Translations under genes and position numbers: made by a program
The notes under the pieces: generated by a model
What the model saw: the letters and a program-made list of their open reading frames with translations, nothing else
Told to the model about the DNA's origin: nothing
The model's database searches: none
NCBI RefSeq assembly: GCF_904849725.1
Contig: NC_058522.1
Location: 234,831,084-234,895,083 of the forward strand
Source: Hordeum vulgare subsp. vulgare
Taxonomy: Eukaryota; Streptophyta; Magnoliopsida; Poales; Poaceae
Length of the DNA: 64,000 nt
Reading direction: 5' to 3'
Shown: one piece after another, positions 25,141 to 36,707 of the stretch
Numbering within the stretch: the stretch's first letter is position 1
How the letters are laid out: each line of letters begins with the position of its first letter

Positions 25141-25154
25141 TGGCTCTGATACCA
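25141..25154 (-). promoter_or_regulatory. Primer-binding site of Copia A
   Basis: The minus strand reads TGGTATCAGAGCCA, the canonical site for initiator tRNA-Met, one base inside the LTR. Confidence 0.88.
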
Positions 25155-25155
25155 C

Positions 25156-26920
25156 TGTTGGGGAACGTAGTAATTTCAAAAAAGTTCCAACGTCACACAA
25201 GGATCTATCTAGGAGAAACCAGCAACAAGTAATGGTGTAGAGCATCTTTGTACCTTTGAAGAACGCTAAGAGGAAGCGTTGCTAGAATGCGGTTGATGGA
25301 GTCGTACTCGCAGCGATTCAGATCGCGGTGGATTCCGATCTAAGCGCCGAACAGCGGCGCCTCTGCGTTCAACACACGTGCAACCCGGTGACGTCTCCAA
25401 CGCCTTGATCCAGCAAGGAGGGAGGAGAGGTTGATGGAGAGCTCCGGCAGCACAACAAAGTGGTGACGGTGGAGCTGCGTGGTACTCCGGCAGGGCTTCG
25501 CTAAGCACTACGGAGGAGGAGAGGTAGGGCTGCGCCGAGAGAGGATGAAACTTGTGTGTCTAGCAGCCCCAAAACCTCACATATATATAGGGGGATGAGG
25601 AGGAGGGTGCGCCACCCCTAGGGTTTCCCTAGGTGGTGCGGCAGCCCCTTAGATGGGAGAGAGGCGCGGCGGCCAGGGTGGAGAGGGCTTCGCCCTAGGG
25701 TGTCTTGCCACCTAAGGCAAGCCCCCACGCCTAGGGTTGGCCTCTCTCTTCCCTCTTGCACCTTGGGCCTTAGGTGGGTGGCGCACTAGCCCACCTAGGG
25801 GCTGGTTCCCATCCACTTTCGGCCCATGTAGCCGTTCGGGGCTGGTAGCCCTTCCTGGTGGACCCCCGGAACCCTTCCGGTGGTCCCGGTACATTACCGG
25901 CGAACTCCGAAACGCTTCCGGCGATCAAAACTCCACCTCCTATATATGAATCTTTACCTCTGGACCATTACAGAACTCCTCGTGGCGTCCATGATATCAC
26001 CCGGGACTCCGAACAATCTTCGGTAACCACGTATACCATTCCCATAACAACCATAGCGTCATCGAACCTTAAGTGTGTAGACTCTACGGGTTCGGGAATC
26101 ATGCAGACATGACCGAGACACCTCTCCGCTCAATAACCAACAACGGGATCTGGATATCCATGTTGGCTCCCACATGTTCCACGATGATCTCATTGAATGA
26201 ACCACGATGTCAAGGATTCACTCAATCCCGTATACAATTCCCTTTGTCTACCGGTATATAACTTGCCCGAGATTCGGTTGTCGGTATCCCCATACCTTGT
26301 TCAATATCGTTACCGGCAAGTCTCTTTACTCGTTCTGTAACACATGATCCTATGACTAACTCCTTAGTCACATTGAGCTCAGTTGGATGATGTATTGCCG
26401 AATGGGCCCAGAGATAGCTCTCCGTCATACGAAGTGACAAATCCCAGTCTCGATTCGTGCCAACCCAACAAACACTTTCGGAGATACCCGTAGCACACCT
26501 TTACAGCCACCCGGTTACATTATGACGTTTGATGCACCCAAAGCATTCCTACGGTATCCGGGAGTTGCACAATCTCATGGTCTAAGGAAATGATACTTGA
26601 CATTAGAAAATCTTTAGCACACGAACTACATGATCTTGTGCTATGCTTAGGATTGGGTCATGTCCATCACATCATTCTTCTAATGATGTGATCCCGTTAG
26701 CAATGGCATCCAATGTCCATGATCAGGAAACCATGATCATCCATTGATCAACGAGCTAGCCAACAAGAGGCTCACTAGGGACACATTGTGATCTATATAT
26801 TCACACATGTATTACTGTTTCCGATTAATACAATTATAGCATGAATAATAGACAATTATCATGAACAAGGAAATATAATAATAACCACTTTATTATTGCC
26901 TCTAGGGCATATTTCCAACT
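25156..26920 (-). repeat. 5' LTR of Copia A
   Basis: On the plus strand it begins TGTTGGGGAACGTAG and ends GGGCATATTTCCAACT, where the family ends in CCAACA, so the last base is mutated or one base has been lost. The minus-strand TATA box is at about 25579-25588. Sequence after the end resumes the Sirevirus gag frame at 26921. Confidence 0.88.
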
Positions 26921-27833
26921 ATAAGTTGATGTGCTCCCTTAAAGGAATGAAGCTCACAATCTTTCGTATGTTTATGGAGATGGTAAGTAAACACACCAAT
27001 ACCATTAAGGAACTCGAAACCCTCTTCACCGAGGAGAAGGAAAAGAAAAAAATCCTTGAACGGAAAGTCCAATATGAAGAAGCACAAAATGATGAACTAT
27101 GCTTAAAAATTGGTGCAAACCTTGATAATCATGCCAACAATCTTGTCTCTTTGGAAAAGGCTAAAGACTCGTGCAAGGAGTTGATGAATGATAAAAGTAA
27201 GATTATGAAATCTCATGCTTCTCGCTCTAAGGATTGTGAGCTCTTATCCGTGTCCCTCAAGGCTAAGGAAGAGTAGCTCACTCTTCTTACAAAGAGTTTT
27301 GAGACGCTCAAACTTACTTATCTTGAAACTCTAGTCAGGGTTTACTCCTCACCTATTATCAATATTGATACTTGTACTACTAACTCTAGTGGTGACCTAG
27401 CATCTATTCTTGAGGAAAATCTTTTTCTAAAAGCACAACTAGAGAGAGGACTCATGACATGTGCACAAGGACAAAAGAATCTTAATGATATTCTGAGCCA
27501 ACACAATGAGGTGTTTGCCAAATAAGGGCTCAGGTTTGACCCAAACACAAGCAATAAAAATATGTCTCCTCTAAAGTGCACCACCCCTCTCAAAGAAACA
27601 TTTGTACGAGAAGGACACAAGGAAAAAGGTAAGGTGGAGAGTGGGAAGACCACTAGGGGTGTAGCCACTCTCAACAAGCCAAAAGAGTTCATGCCTCCAT
27701 CCTATGTACTTCGCAAAACAAAGGATGGAGAGGTTTATGCTAAATTTGTTGGTCCTCGTAATGCATTTCGATTCTATGCTCTTTGGGTCCCTAAGGCCCT
27801 TGTGACTAACTTGAGAGGTCCCATTGTAAAATG
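26921..27833 (+). pseudogene. Sirevirus gag, C-terminal part with coiled coil
   Basis: The frame opens with KLMCSLKGMKLTIFRMFMEM. A Lys/Glu-rich heptad-like region follows (about 26990-27270, with LETLFTEEKEKKKILERK), then a stop at 27274, another at about 27523, and a C-terminal piece (27562-27833) ending in the conserved YALWVPKALVTNLRGP segment that precedes protease in grass Sireviruses. The 5' part of gag, including any zinc knuckle, is on the far side of Copia A and outside the window. Confidence 0.75.
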
Positions 27834-27856
27834 AGTGCCTCTAGCCAAGTCATAAA

Positions 27857-30800
27857 TTGTGTGCAGGTTGCCTTCTCTGGTGGAGTCAAATGGGTGATCC
27901 TAGTGGATGCACCAACCATATGATCGTAGATGGCAAATTGCTTTTTGATTTCATGGACGATATCCAACCATTTATGAGCATTGTTTTCGGTAGAGGATCA
28001 AAAGGACAGGTACTCGGGTTGGGCAAGGTGGCTATCACAAATGACATGTCTCTTGAAAATTTCATGCTTGTCGAATCCCTTAAATATCATTTGCTTTTTG
28101 TTCGCCAATTGGCTTCCGTAGGATATGATACACTATTTGGACTAAGGGATGCGAAAGTCTTTAAGAGAGACACTCATGAAGTGGCTTTTGTTGGAGAGTT
28201 GTATGGCAACCTTTACACGGTTTATTTCTCAAAGAGAGCACTTTCCATGCAACTTGTCTAATGGCCAAGGTCGACAAGGGGTGGCTATGGCATCGCCGGC
28301 TAGCCCATGTCCGCATGAGAAATCTTCAAGATCTCTTAAAAGGGAGTCACATCCTTGGACTAACCAATGTCTCTTTTGAGAAAGATCGTGTGTGTAGTGC
28401 ATGCATAGCCGGGAAGCAACATCAATCAAAGCACCCACCCAAGAATATCGTATCTACTTCAAGGCCTTTGGAGCTCCTCCATGTGGATCTCTTTGGGCCT
28501 CTGTCCTGGGACAGCCTTGGTGGAAATAAGTATGGACTTGTCATCATTGATGATTACTCAAGATATACATGGGTGTTTTTCCTCAAGTCGTAGGACGAGA
28601 CAAAGATCGCTTTCATTGATTTTGCCAAGCAAGCCCAATGCAAGTTTGACAAATAAATCTTGGCATTAAGAAGTGATAATGGCTCTGAGTTCAAGAACTA
28701 CACCTTGGAAGAATTCCTTAGTGATGAGGGGATTGAACATCAATATCCTGCACCCTACACCCCTCAACAAAATGGTGTAGCCGAGAGGAGGAACCGTACA
28801 CTTGTGGAAATGGCAAGGTCCATGTTGGATGAATACAAGTGACCACATAGTTTTTGGGCTGAGGCTGTCAACAGAGCATGCCATGCATCAAACCAACTCT
28901 TCCTCTGCAAGATATTGGAGAAGACTCCATATGAGCTCCTAACTGGGAACAAGCCAAATGTCAAGTACTTCCGAGTATTTGGGTGCAAGTTGTTCATCCT
29001 CAACAAAAGGGAACAGTTAGGAAAGTTTTAATCCAAAACTATTGAGGGGATATTTGTTGGTTATGGATCAAACTCTCACGCCTATAGAGTCTACAACAAA
29101 TCCAATGGATGTGTTCTAGAAACTTGTGACGTGATGTTTGATGAATTTAACAGCTCCCATGGGGGGGAAGTTGATCTAAGTGATGTAGGTGAAGAAGATC
29201 CCTCCCAAGATATTTTGACCATGGGTGTTGGTGCCCTTCTTCCTATGGAACAAGAACCTCATGATGATGATGAAGAAGATGGAAGTTTCCCTCACCCTCA
29301 AGTCGACTCAACACCCATACCTCCACAAATTGTGGTGCTCAAACCATGCCAGTGGTTCAGGATCAACAAGGAGAACACGTCCCTCACCATGGTCACATTC
29401 AAGAACAAGATCATCATCAAGAGCTAGACCAAACAAATGCTATCATTGATGATGCACCTCAACAAATGCAAAGTGAAGAAGAATATCTTCCTCCACACAT
29501 TAATGGTCCATATGTTGAGGATGTAGATGATGGAAATGAAGTTGAACCTCGTGAGACTCTGACCTCCATCATGCTACGTGTGTTCGGTCATGTCGATGTT
29601 GATAAAATTCTTACTGGCATATCGGAAGGTAGAGTCACTCGTAAACAATTAACAACTTTTGTGCTCACTTTTCGTTTGTCTCTAGTGGTGTGCCACTCAA
29701 GGTACAAGATGCATTGTGGGACAATGATTGGCTCGTTTCTATGCAAGAAGAGTTGAACAGTTTTCAACGCAACAAAGTATGGTCATTAGTTGAAAGACCA
29801 ACGGAGGAACAGAATGTCATTGGAACAAAATGGGATTTTAAGAACAAGCAAGATGATAATAGCATAGTCATCTACAACAAGGCAAGGTTAGTAGCACAAG
29901 GGTACTACCAAGTTGAAGGTTTGGACTTTGGTGAGACCTTTGCTCCCGTTGCCCGTCTTGAGTCTATTCACATTTTACTAGCTTATGCTGCTTTCAATGG
30001 TTTTACATTGCATCAAATGGATGTGAAGAGTGCTTTTCTTAACGGTCCTCTACAATAAGAAGTATATGTATCACAATCACCTGGGTTTGTTGACCCCGAT
30101 CACAAAGACTATGTGTATAAACTTCACAAGGCTTTGTATGGCCTCAAACAAGCACCGCGTACTTGGTATGATCGCCTTAAGAAGTTTCTACTCAATGATG
30201 GCTTTGTGAGAGGGTTGATCGACCCTACTCTTTTTACTAAGACGGATAATGATGATTTGATCTTATGCCAAATCTATGTGGACGACATCATTTTTGGTTC
30301 TCCTAACATTCATCTGTGCAAAAAGTTTGCGGCTTCCATGACCAAGACCTTTGAAATGTCACTTAACACGGACTTGAAGTTCTTTCTCGGATTTGAGATA
30401 CAACAATTTCAAGAAGGAATCTTCCTGTCTCAAACAAAAATACCTCAAGGATATTCTAGAGAAATTTGACATGAAAAATGCTAAACCATGTGAGACACAC
30501 ATGTCCACAAAAGTTGTTATCACTAAAGACACCAACGGTATTCCTTTTGACCCATCTATTTACCGCTCTATGATTGGTTCATTGCTTTATCTTTGTGCAT
30601 CTAGACCAGACATCATGTTAAGTGTAGGCATATGTGCACGATTTCAAGCTTCCCCTAGGGAAAGCCATCATACGGCGGTTAAGCATATCCTTAGATACCT
30701 TGTTCACACCGCAAAGTTGGGTTTATGGTACCCCAAGGATGCAAAGTTTGACCTCATTGGGTACACACATGTTGATTGGGCTAGTGACGAAGTGGGAAGG

Positions 30801-31228
30801 AAATCCACTTCCAGTGCATGTTAGTTTCTTGGACGCTCCTTAGTAAGTTGGTCCTCGAAGAGCAAAATTGTGTTTCCCTCTGCACTGCCGAAGTTGAATA
30901 CATTGCAACGACAAGCTGTGCAGCTCAGTTGCTATGGATGAGGCAAGCTTTAAAGGATTATGGTATCACCTGTAGACATGTGCCTCTTTTATGTGATAAT
31001 GGAAGTGCCATCAAGATTGCTGAGAACCCCATTGATGACCCCCACACAAAACACATTGATATTAGGTATCACTTCTTGAGAGATCATGTGCAAAAGGGTG
31101 ACATTGATATTGCTCACGTGGGTACAGATATGAAACTTGAAGACATCTTCACCAAGCCATTGGATGAAGCAAGGTTTCATCAACTTAGGCGTGAACTTGG
31201 TATCTTGGAGCTTGACAACATTATGTGA
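27857..31228 (+). pseudogene. Sirevirus protease, integrase, RT and RNase H, broken
   Basis: Segments in order: protease-like with GCTNHMIVDGKLLF (27857-28261), where the usual W-x-x-DSGC start is lost to a frameshift; GAG-pre-integrase LWHRRLAHVRMRNL with CSACIAGKQ (28261-28440); integrase with HVDLFGPL, RSDNGSEF and PQQNGVAERRNRT (28470-29010); a low-complexity linker; RT (29700-30480) with [13 protein letters not shown] and [11 protein letters not shown] intact; the RT connection (30480-30800); and RNase H (30830-31228) with LCDNGSAIKIAENP and DIFTKPLDEARFH. Stops at 28591, 28655, 28840, 29028, 30056 and 30468 and several shifts make it non-functional. The YVDD active site is still present. 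Confidence 0.85.
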
Positions 31229-31290
31229 AATCTTGTACATCTACATACACTTACGTTATGTTTTGTCTAGGTGTAGGCATGCATTTAGGG

Positions 31291-31299
31291 GGAGACATT
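31291..31299 (+). promoter_or_regulatory. Polypurine-like tract after Sirevirus pol
   Basis: AGGGGGAGA at 31287-31295, lying between RNase H and the env-like gene. It is the first of five similar tracts in the 3' part of this Sirevirus (others at 33601-33611, 33848-33855, 33892-33899 and 33976-33989). Repeated polypurine tracts are a described Sirevirus trait. Confidence 0.5.
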
Positions 31300-31639
31300 C
31301 AATTCATGAGTTCTCTCACCCTATATGATGCATAAATCAACTCAACACTCTCAAAGTTAATTTTCTCACCTTGGTGACCTGGTGCTTTAAATGATGGAGT
31401 TGTGGTGATAGGTTTAAGTTATCTTCGCAGTGCCATCCCACATATACTCAACACATGGTGGGTTAAACCACCACACACACCCTTATAATGAACATTCTTA
31501 GAGATGTTTAGCCAGAATGGTCGCTATTTGAAACAATCCTGAGTGTTACATGTGTTGAGATATTATCCATCATCTCGCTATCATGGGTGACACAGAAAAC
31601 GAAAAACTCTCCTGTTTGCCTCAGCCTTCCTGTTTGTCC

Positions 31640-32006
31640 CTCTCGGACATCTGACTCGTGTCGGTCCTCCCAGGTCTTATTAGCCTCCAGACGTCCGGCG
31701 TGTGTCGGTCGTCCGATGATTCAGCCCCCATATAAGAGTCTGGAGCCAACGGGTCTGGGCATTTTCCCCAACTCCCCCGCGCCGCCTCCCCTCGTATTCT
31801 TCTCCCTTTCTTCGCCTAGGCGCCGCCAGGTCGCCGCCACCCTCCCTTCAGCTGGTTCTTTGGTCGTAGCCCTTCTCCTCCGGAGCCTCAAGGTAACCTC
31901 CTTCTTTTGTCTCTCCTTCAACCGTTTCTTTCCCTGTCGTCCTGTCCTCGGTGCTCAAATTGCATCCGATCTCGGACTTAGGGCTTTGGTTGTAGGAGTT
32001 TTTGTC
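31640..32006 (+). promoter_or_regulatory. Promoter-like segment and spliced leader of the env-like gene
   Basis: A TATA-like box (CATATAAGAG, 31730-31738) follows two CGTCCG motifs (about 31692-31697 and 31710-31715). A C-rich leader then contains a plausible intron with donor AAG/GTAACC (GT at 31893-31894) and acceptor TTGTAG (AG at 31994-31995), 12 nt before the ATG at 32007. The same CGTCCG motif is clustered upstream of the TATA box in the 3' LTR. Promoter activity and splicing are inferred only from sequence. Confidence 0.45.
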
Positions 32007-33552
32007 ATGCCAAGGATCAAGCACTCCGGGCGCAAGATCCCCGTCGGTTCCTCCTCTCGTGCCACTCATGGTACGGGGTTCGACGACTCCTACGAACAAG
32101 CTCGCCCCTCCAAGCGCATCACCAAGCGTCCGGTCCATGGAACCGTCTCATCCTCGGAGGGTTCCGACTACAAAGAAGAGATGGAGTATGAAGAGCGGGT
32201 TGAATTTGTTGGGATCCGCAGGAATCTTCCGAAGCCCGACACTCGGAGACCGTCATATATGCCTCCTCCGCCTCCGAATCAGCCTCAAGGTGATGCTCGC
32301 CGCATCTCTCTTCAACCCCCTCCTTCTCTGGGTCATGAAATTAAAGATTTCACAAAAATTCCTAAATCTGCCTATCTTAAGTTTTGTCGTGACACTGGTC
32401 AATTCTCTGTTGTGCATAACTCTATGGACTCCCGTTTTTGCACAAATGCTCAGGCAAACATTTTCTCCAATGTCATTGTTCCAAAAGGTCTGTTTGTTCA
32501 TCACTATGTTGACTTAGAGCATATTCGCACTCACCCGATGAAATATTCGGGTCCCATTAATCTCATCGAGTCATCTGGTCTTGATGCACCCTTTGCTTCC
32601 GAGCATGACTTCAATCATGCTGCCATTCATCAGTTTTACGCAACTTGCTTCTTTGGTTCGGATAACATCGTCACTTGGATGATGTCGGACACCGAGCTCT
32701 CAACCTCTTATGCTCAGTTTGTCGCTGCTCTTGGTTTTCCTGACACCGGCTTTAAGATCCATAAGAGTGACCCAAATCATGCATCTAGGGCCATTGAAGC
32801 ATGTGTGTATCTTTTAAAAAGCCATGATGAGCTTGATGAAGAGGAAAAGAGGAAAGATCTCAATCAAGTACCTATTTGGAGATCTCCCTTCTTCATTATT
32901 TTTCAGTGTGTCATCCACACCATCTATCCCAAGATGGGTGACAGGGAAACCTGCAGAGGATATTGCATTGATCTCATGACTCACCTAAATGAACATCCTA
33001 AAAGAAATATTAATGTTCCTCACTTTTTATGGAATGAGATTCACCTCACTAGTTTGCAATACAAGCGAGCCTTTCCTCATGCTCCTTTTATTCATGCACT
33101 TATTGAACATGTGGCCCCTTTTCTATTGTTTGCACTCATGTGCATCAAAAATGGGTCATTCCCCTCACATGGAGGATGATTGGGCTCCCAAGAAATCCTC
33201 ATCTGCTCCTACACGACGGGTTGCTGCTAGGTCTAGGTCTATCTTCTCTAGTTTTGCCTCTTTCAGTCGCTTTCCTAGTTTTATTGGGAAAACACACTCT
33301 GCTATAATGAAGGCTTCCACCTTTCAGTGCTCTCAAAATCATGGAGTGGTCACTTGCATGATCTCCTCTAAGAATGCTCTCAAGGCTCGTCTCAGAGACT
33401 CGAGAGCAACTGATGTGAGTGACGATGAGGATCTTCCCCCTGCTCCTCCTTCCGACTTCGGTTTTTCCTCTGGACCTGAGTGGGCTGATTTTCTTAACGA
33501 GGCAGGTGGCAGTGGCACCCATGGTGATGATGATGATGGCAGTGGTCTCTAA
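32007..33552 (+). pseudogene. Sirevirus env-like third gene, one frameshift
   Basis: The frame from the ATG at 32007 (MPRIKHSGRKIPVG) runs to a stop at about 33179. A shift of one base near 33140-33170 continues it through MEDDWAPKKSSSAPTRR to the stop at 33552; together this is about 515 codons. The N-terminus is basic and Ser/Pro-rich (residues 1-110, with a PPPPP stretch). The middle resembles the putative plant transposon protein domain found in env-like ORFs of plant retroelements. The C-terminus is acidic (DDDDGSGL). A short hydrophobic run (VAPFLLFALMC) near the frameshift is the only membrane-like stretch; I see no signal peptide. The start at 32007 is preferred over an upstream in-frame ATG at 31587 because the region between looks like promoter and leader. 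Its function is unknown; the env label is by position. Confidence 0.65.
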
Positions 33553-33674
33553 GTGCGTGGTGGCATGTCTTGGTCCTTCCCTTTTTTGGTACTTGATGCC
33601 AAAGGGGGGGGCATTATCTAGTATTCGACGTGCTACAACTTGTTACCCTTAATGTATGGATTATGTGCGATCAT

Positions 33675-33812
33675 GTAATGCTACTTATGGATGATGTGTT
33701 ATCATGATTATGCTGAACTATTTGTCATGATTATGCTGAACTATTATGATGTGATATGAAGTTGCTGAACTATTATGATGTGTTATGATGTGTTATCATG
33801 TTATTTTATTGA
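33675..33812 (+). repeat. Short AT-rich tandem repeats in Sirevirus 3' region
   Basis: Several imperfect copies of GCTGAACTATT joined to CATGATTATG or ATGATGTGTTATG. They lie between the env-like stop and the terminal polypurine tracts and are non-coding. Confidence 0.65.
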
Positions 33813-33975
33813 TCTATATGATATCTTCGATGCACTCATTGTCAAGTAAGGGGGATTTCCCGACCAAAATTACTTCACTATGCATATAATCAGGGGGAGC
33901 TCCATAACAAAACTCTCCTAAGCTACATAACCACTTTACTTTTTGAGAGCTATATGTATTTTGTCATCAACTACC

Positions 33976-33989
33976 AAAAAGGGGGAGAT
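33976..33989 (+). promoter_or_regulatory. Terminal polypurine tract of the Sirevirus
   Basis: AAAAAGGGGGAGAT ends exactly where the LTR begins with TGAAAG, as expected for the plus-strand primer. Confidence 0.82.
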
Positions 33990-35529
33990 TGAAAGTGAAA
34001 TCATGCCCTTAATCAGATTTTGATGTTGTTGACAACACACATATATGAAACTAATCATCTTAATCAAGTGTATTTCAGGTTTTGATCCCATATGAGTTTT
34101 TGTATGGATCATGACTAATTTGTCTAGGATGCTCAAGAACGAAGAAACAATACGAAGTGCTATATCATTTTATTTATCCTTCTTGAGTATAGGGACCCCA
34201 CACTATCAAGAGGGGATCACTAGGTCTTGCAAGAAACTTGCTCAAAACTATTAGAAATTCCTCTCTCTATATATCTTCTTGTTGTTGGTTTGTTCCTGCT
34301 CGGTCGTCCGGTGTTTCTCGGACGTTTGGACGCCTGATGCCCGATGACATACGGAAATCCGGAGCCAGCCAACAGAATCAATCCCTCGTCTTCCCGCCCC
34401 TCTGATCGTCCGGGGACCGAACGTCCGGGTACGGTAGGAAATCCGTTGTCATCCAACAGATTAGAAATGTCAGACTTCCGACCATTTTCGGACGACCGTG
34501 CCCTGGACAGTCGATCCCCTTTTCGAACGTCCGTACACTGTTTAATTTTCACTTGAGGTTGTGCTAACACCTTCTATGTTTCCACACGACCGACGTCCTT
34601 CGGACGACCGTGTGCTAATCACCTCACCTGCGAATACTTTGGTAACCTAATAACTTCTGCATCTTCAGACGACTAACCAATGTTGGACGTCCGACCTCTC
34701 GTGATTGTCTAGATGACCGTGCACTGCCGGAGGTTCGGCAAGTCCACAACATAAGTGGCTCCAATGTCCACTTTTCTACCACCACTATATATAGTCTTCT
34801 CCCACCTCAAGTGGGATCAGTCCAACATAGCTGAAATACTCCAAGAACATCTCTCTCACTCTCTCCCATTTGCTTACACAAAATCTTAGATCCCAAGAGC
34901 ATCTGTGAGCTTCCTTGAGTGTTGTTCCAATCAAAAGATAGATCGTCTTCCTCTCCTCCTCTCAACCCAAGCTATTTGTGATTTGAGCAAGTTTTGAGCA
35001 GTCCCCGTGATCTTTTTTACTCTTGGAGATTGGAGACTCATAGACAGTAGGAGTTCTTCGAAGAGGAATCAAACCATTGTGATTTCCCTCGAAAAGTTTG
35101 TGAGGGTTTGGAGGCCACCTCAAAGGCTTACCACTAGTGGTTGAGAAACGCCTTCGTGGTGTTGTCTCAAGGAGAGAATAAGGTGAGCCTTCATGGCGTC
35201 GGTGTGCCTTAGTGGTAACACCCACCTCTATAAACAGTGATGTAGCTTCCCTCCAAGGAAGTGAACATCGGCATACATCCTTGTCTCTCGGAGTTGCGGT
35301 TATCCCTAACCCTAACTTCCTACTTGTTACTTGTCGTTGTTTACTTACTATTGCTTTATCATATTCTACTTGTTGTTGTGCTTGGTACATAAAGCCTAAC
35401 CTTCACCCTAGCAATTGTTAGGCCCATTTTCATATTCCGCATTATTGCCTAAAATTGCTAAGTAACCGTTAAAATTTGTAATTGTACCTATTCACCCCCC
35501 CCCCTCTAGGTCCATCTTGATCCCTTTCA
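33990..35529 (+). repeat. 3' LTR of the Sirevirus
   Basis: A 1540-bp LTR with TGAAAGTGAAATC at the start and TTGATCCCTTTCA at the end (terminal inverted repeat TGAAAG/CTTTCA). A TATA box (TATATATAG) is at 34786-34794. Upstream, 34300-34700 has at least eight CGTCCG or CGGACG motifs, several in palindromic form such as GGACGTCC. A C run at about 35493-35504 precedes the end. Because the 5' LTR is outside the window, divergence cannot be estimated. Confidence 0.85.
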
Positions 35530-36702
35530 GGGTGCTCCAAGGGTCCATGAGGACAACTTCCACAACAACTTATACGAAGTCCTCATACAGAAATGGCTAA
35601 GATTGCTGCTAAAAGATATTATAATAATAAGTATTCTGGCTAGGTGTGTTATCCACGACATCACTTTACCGGGTTACAGAGAGACCAATATTATAATTCT
35701 TGGGAAATGTTCCGACCATTATAACTGCCTGAGATTCAGATTTGATTGGAGACAAGATGCCTTAGACTCAGCATGTCTGAAAAGAAAGTTTGCAACACAA
35801 ATCGATGAGATAACGCTGCGAGATTATCAGGAGATGAACTGCGAAAGCCAACTCCAAAACATGAGCTGGATTGCAAGACACATGTGAACACAGTGTCCAA
35901 GACAAATGTGAAAACATAAAAATCTTACAACAAAACACTACCGAGTTCTAGGTGGGAACCATCATTGTGGATAATGAAGCCACGTGCAAGTCCATCTGGT
36001 CCCTTGAGGAATAACACTTAACTTCTTTTCCTTGAACAAATCAATCAGTGGCTCGGGTGCTAGGTAACAAATATGGTATGGAGGTAATTAATCTACCAGA
36101 CCATACCATACATTCGCGCACGCATGATTGACTTGGGATGATTCTAGAGAAAACAAAATAATTTTTCTCAAATCCATGGTGGCAACTTGCATCAATTACA
36201 CGTGAATGGAGAGGAATTCACTTCTTACACCTAACATATACTTCATCAACAGACACGAAGACAATGTCTTCAAAGTTTCCAACACTAGCTTAATGTCCAA
36301 CATAAGTTATGGAGAAGACAAAGGTGTTGTTAATGGGCTCAACAACAGTTTATCAAAATATCCATATAGATGGAATTCCACATCTCAGGTGAGCAAGATG
36401 ATATCATCGGTCAGATCAAAGAATATAATTATGTATGCTCAAGGAATTACATGAGTAAGACACCATTATGAAGATCTTTGGTTCTGATTTTGATTTGGCG
36501 ATAGCCCACACTCAAATCAAACATTGGACAATACGATAGGTGCAACAATTGATCATACGAATCAACCGATGAGAATATCATCTTTCTTCAACACTCACAC
36601 ACACTCACACACAAGATATCCCTTTGAAATGAACTAAGTTAGGCAAAGCTTTAATCTTCCAACTCTCCAAGTTGTTGTTTCTCTTAACCAACTAGCTCAG
36701 GG
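35530..36702 (-). other. Internal DNA of E1, left visible piece
   Basis: AT-rich DNA with no frame that has a recognisable product. It contains a short CA/TCA microsatellite near 36591-36614. It continues across the Tat element, whose duplication GTATC marks 36703-36707 and 49485-49489, into 49490-51142. Confidence 0.55.
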
Positions 36703-36707
36703 GTATC

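Larger units (their letters stand above)
1..26920 (-). mobile_element. A: Angela-like Copia retrotransposon, split by Copia B
   Basis: This minus-strand element is interrupted by Copia B (2876-23759) with a 5-bp duplication GGGTC at 2871-2875 and 23760-23764. Removing B rejoins the gag frame: the reading through LLGDP at about 23765 continues at 2875 into the segment holding the LESGLQRRFE motif. From right to left it has a 5' LTR (25156-26920), primer-binding site, leader, gag, protease, integrase and RT. The RT core is at the window edge, so its 3' LTR is outside. LTR ends follow the BARE/WIS/Angela pattern (TGTTGGAAATATG on the minus strand). The sequence after the terminal repeat (AACGTAGTAATTTC on plus) resembles Angela more than BARE/WIS. 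The element is inserted in the Sirevirus gag. Confidence 0.82.
1..35529 (+). mobile_element. E2: Sirevirus-type Copia retrotransposon with env-like gene, split by Copia A
   Basis: The visible right half runs from 26921 to the end of the 3' LTR at 35529; its left half lies beyond position 1, displaced by the nested Copia insertions. In order it shows a coiled-coil gag C-terminus, protease-like and GAG-pre-integrase segments, integrase, RT and RNase H (to 31228). A third, env-like gene follows (32007-33552), then a run of polypurine tracts, then a 1540-bp LTR that opens TGAAAG and closes CTTTCA. An extra gene downstream of pol, repeated polypurine tracts and a long LTR are features of the plant Sirevirus genus; Maximus is the Triticeae family I would compare first. 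Many stops and frameshifts in gag-pol mark an old copy. The insertion of Copia A at about 26920 interrupts gag. Confidence 0.8.

Noticed and set aside
29131..29450. Separate acidic protein between Sirevirus integrase and RT
   Set aside because: This is the low-complexity linker of the polyprotein in a shifted frame, not an independent gene.
31587..32006. Upstream ATG at 31587 as start of the env-like protein
   Set aside because: The extension would translate the TATA-like box, the C-rich leader and a good intron. The ATG at 32007 fits better.
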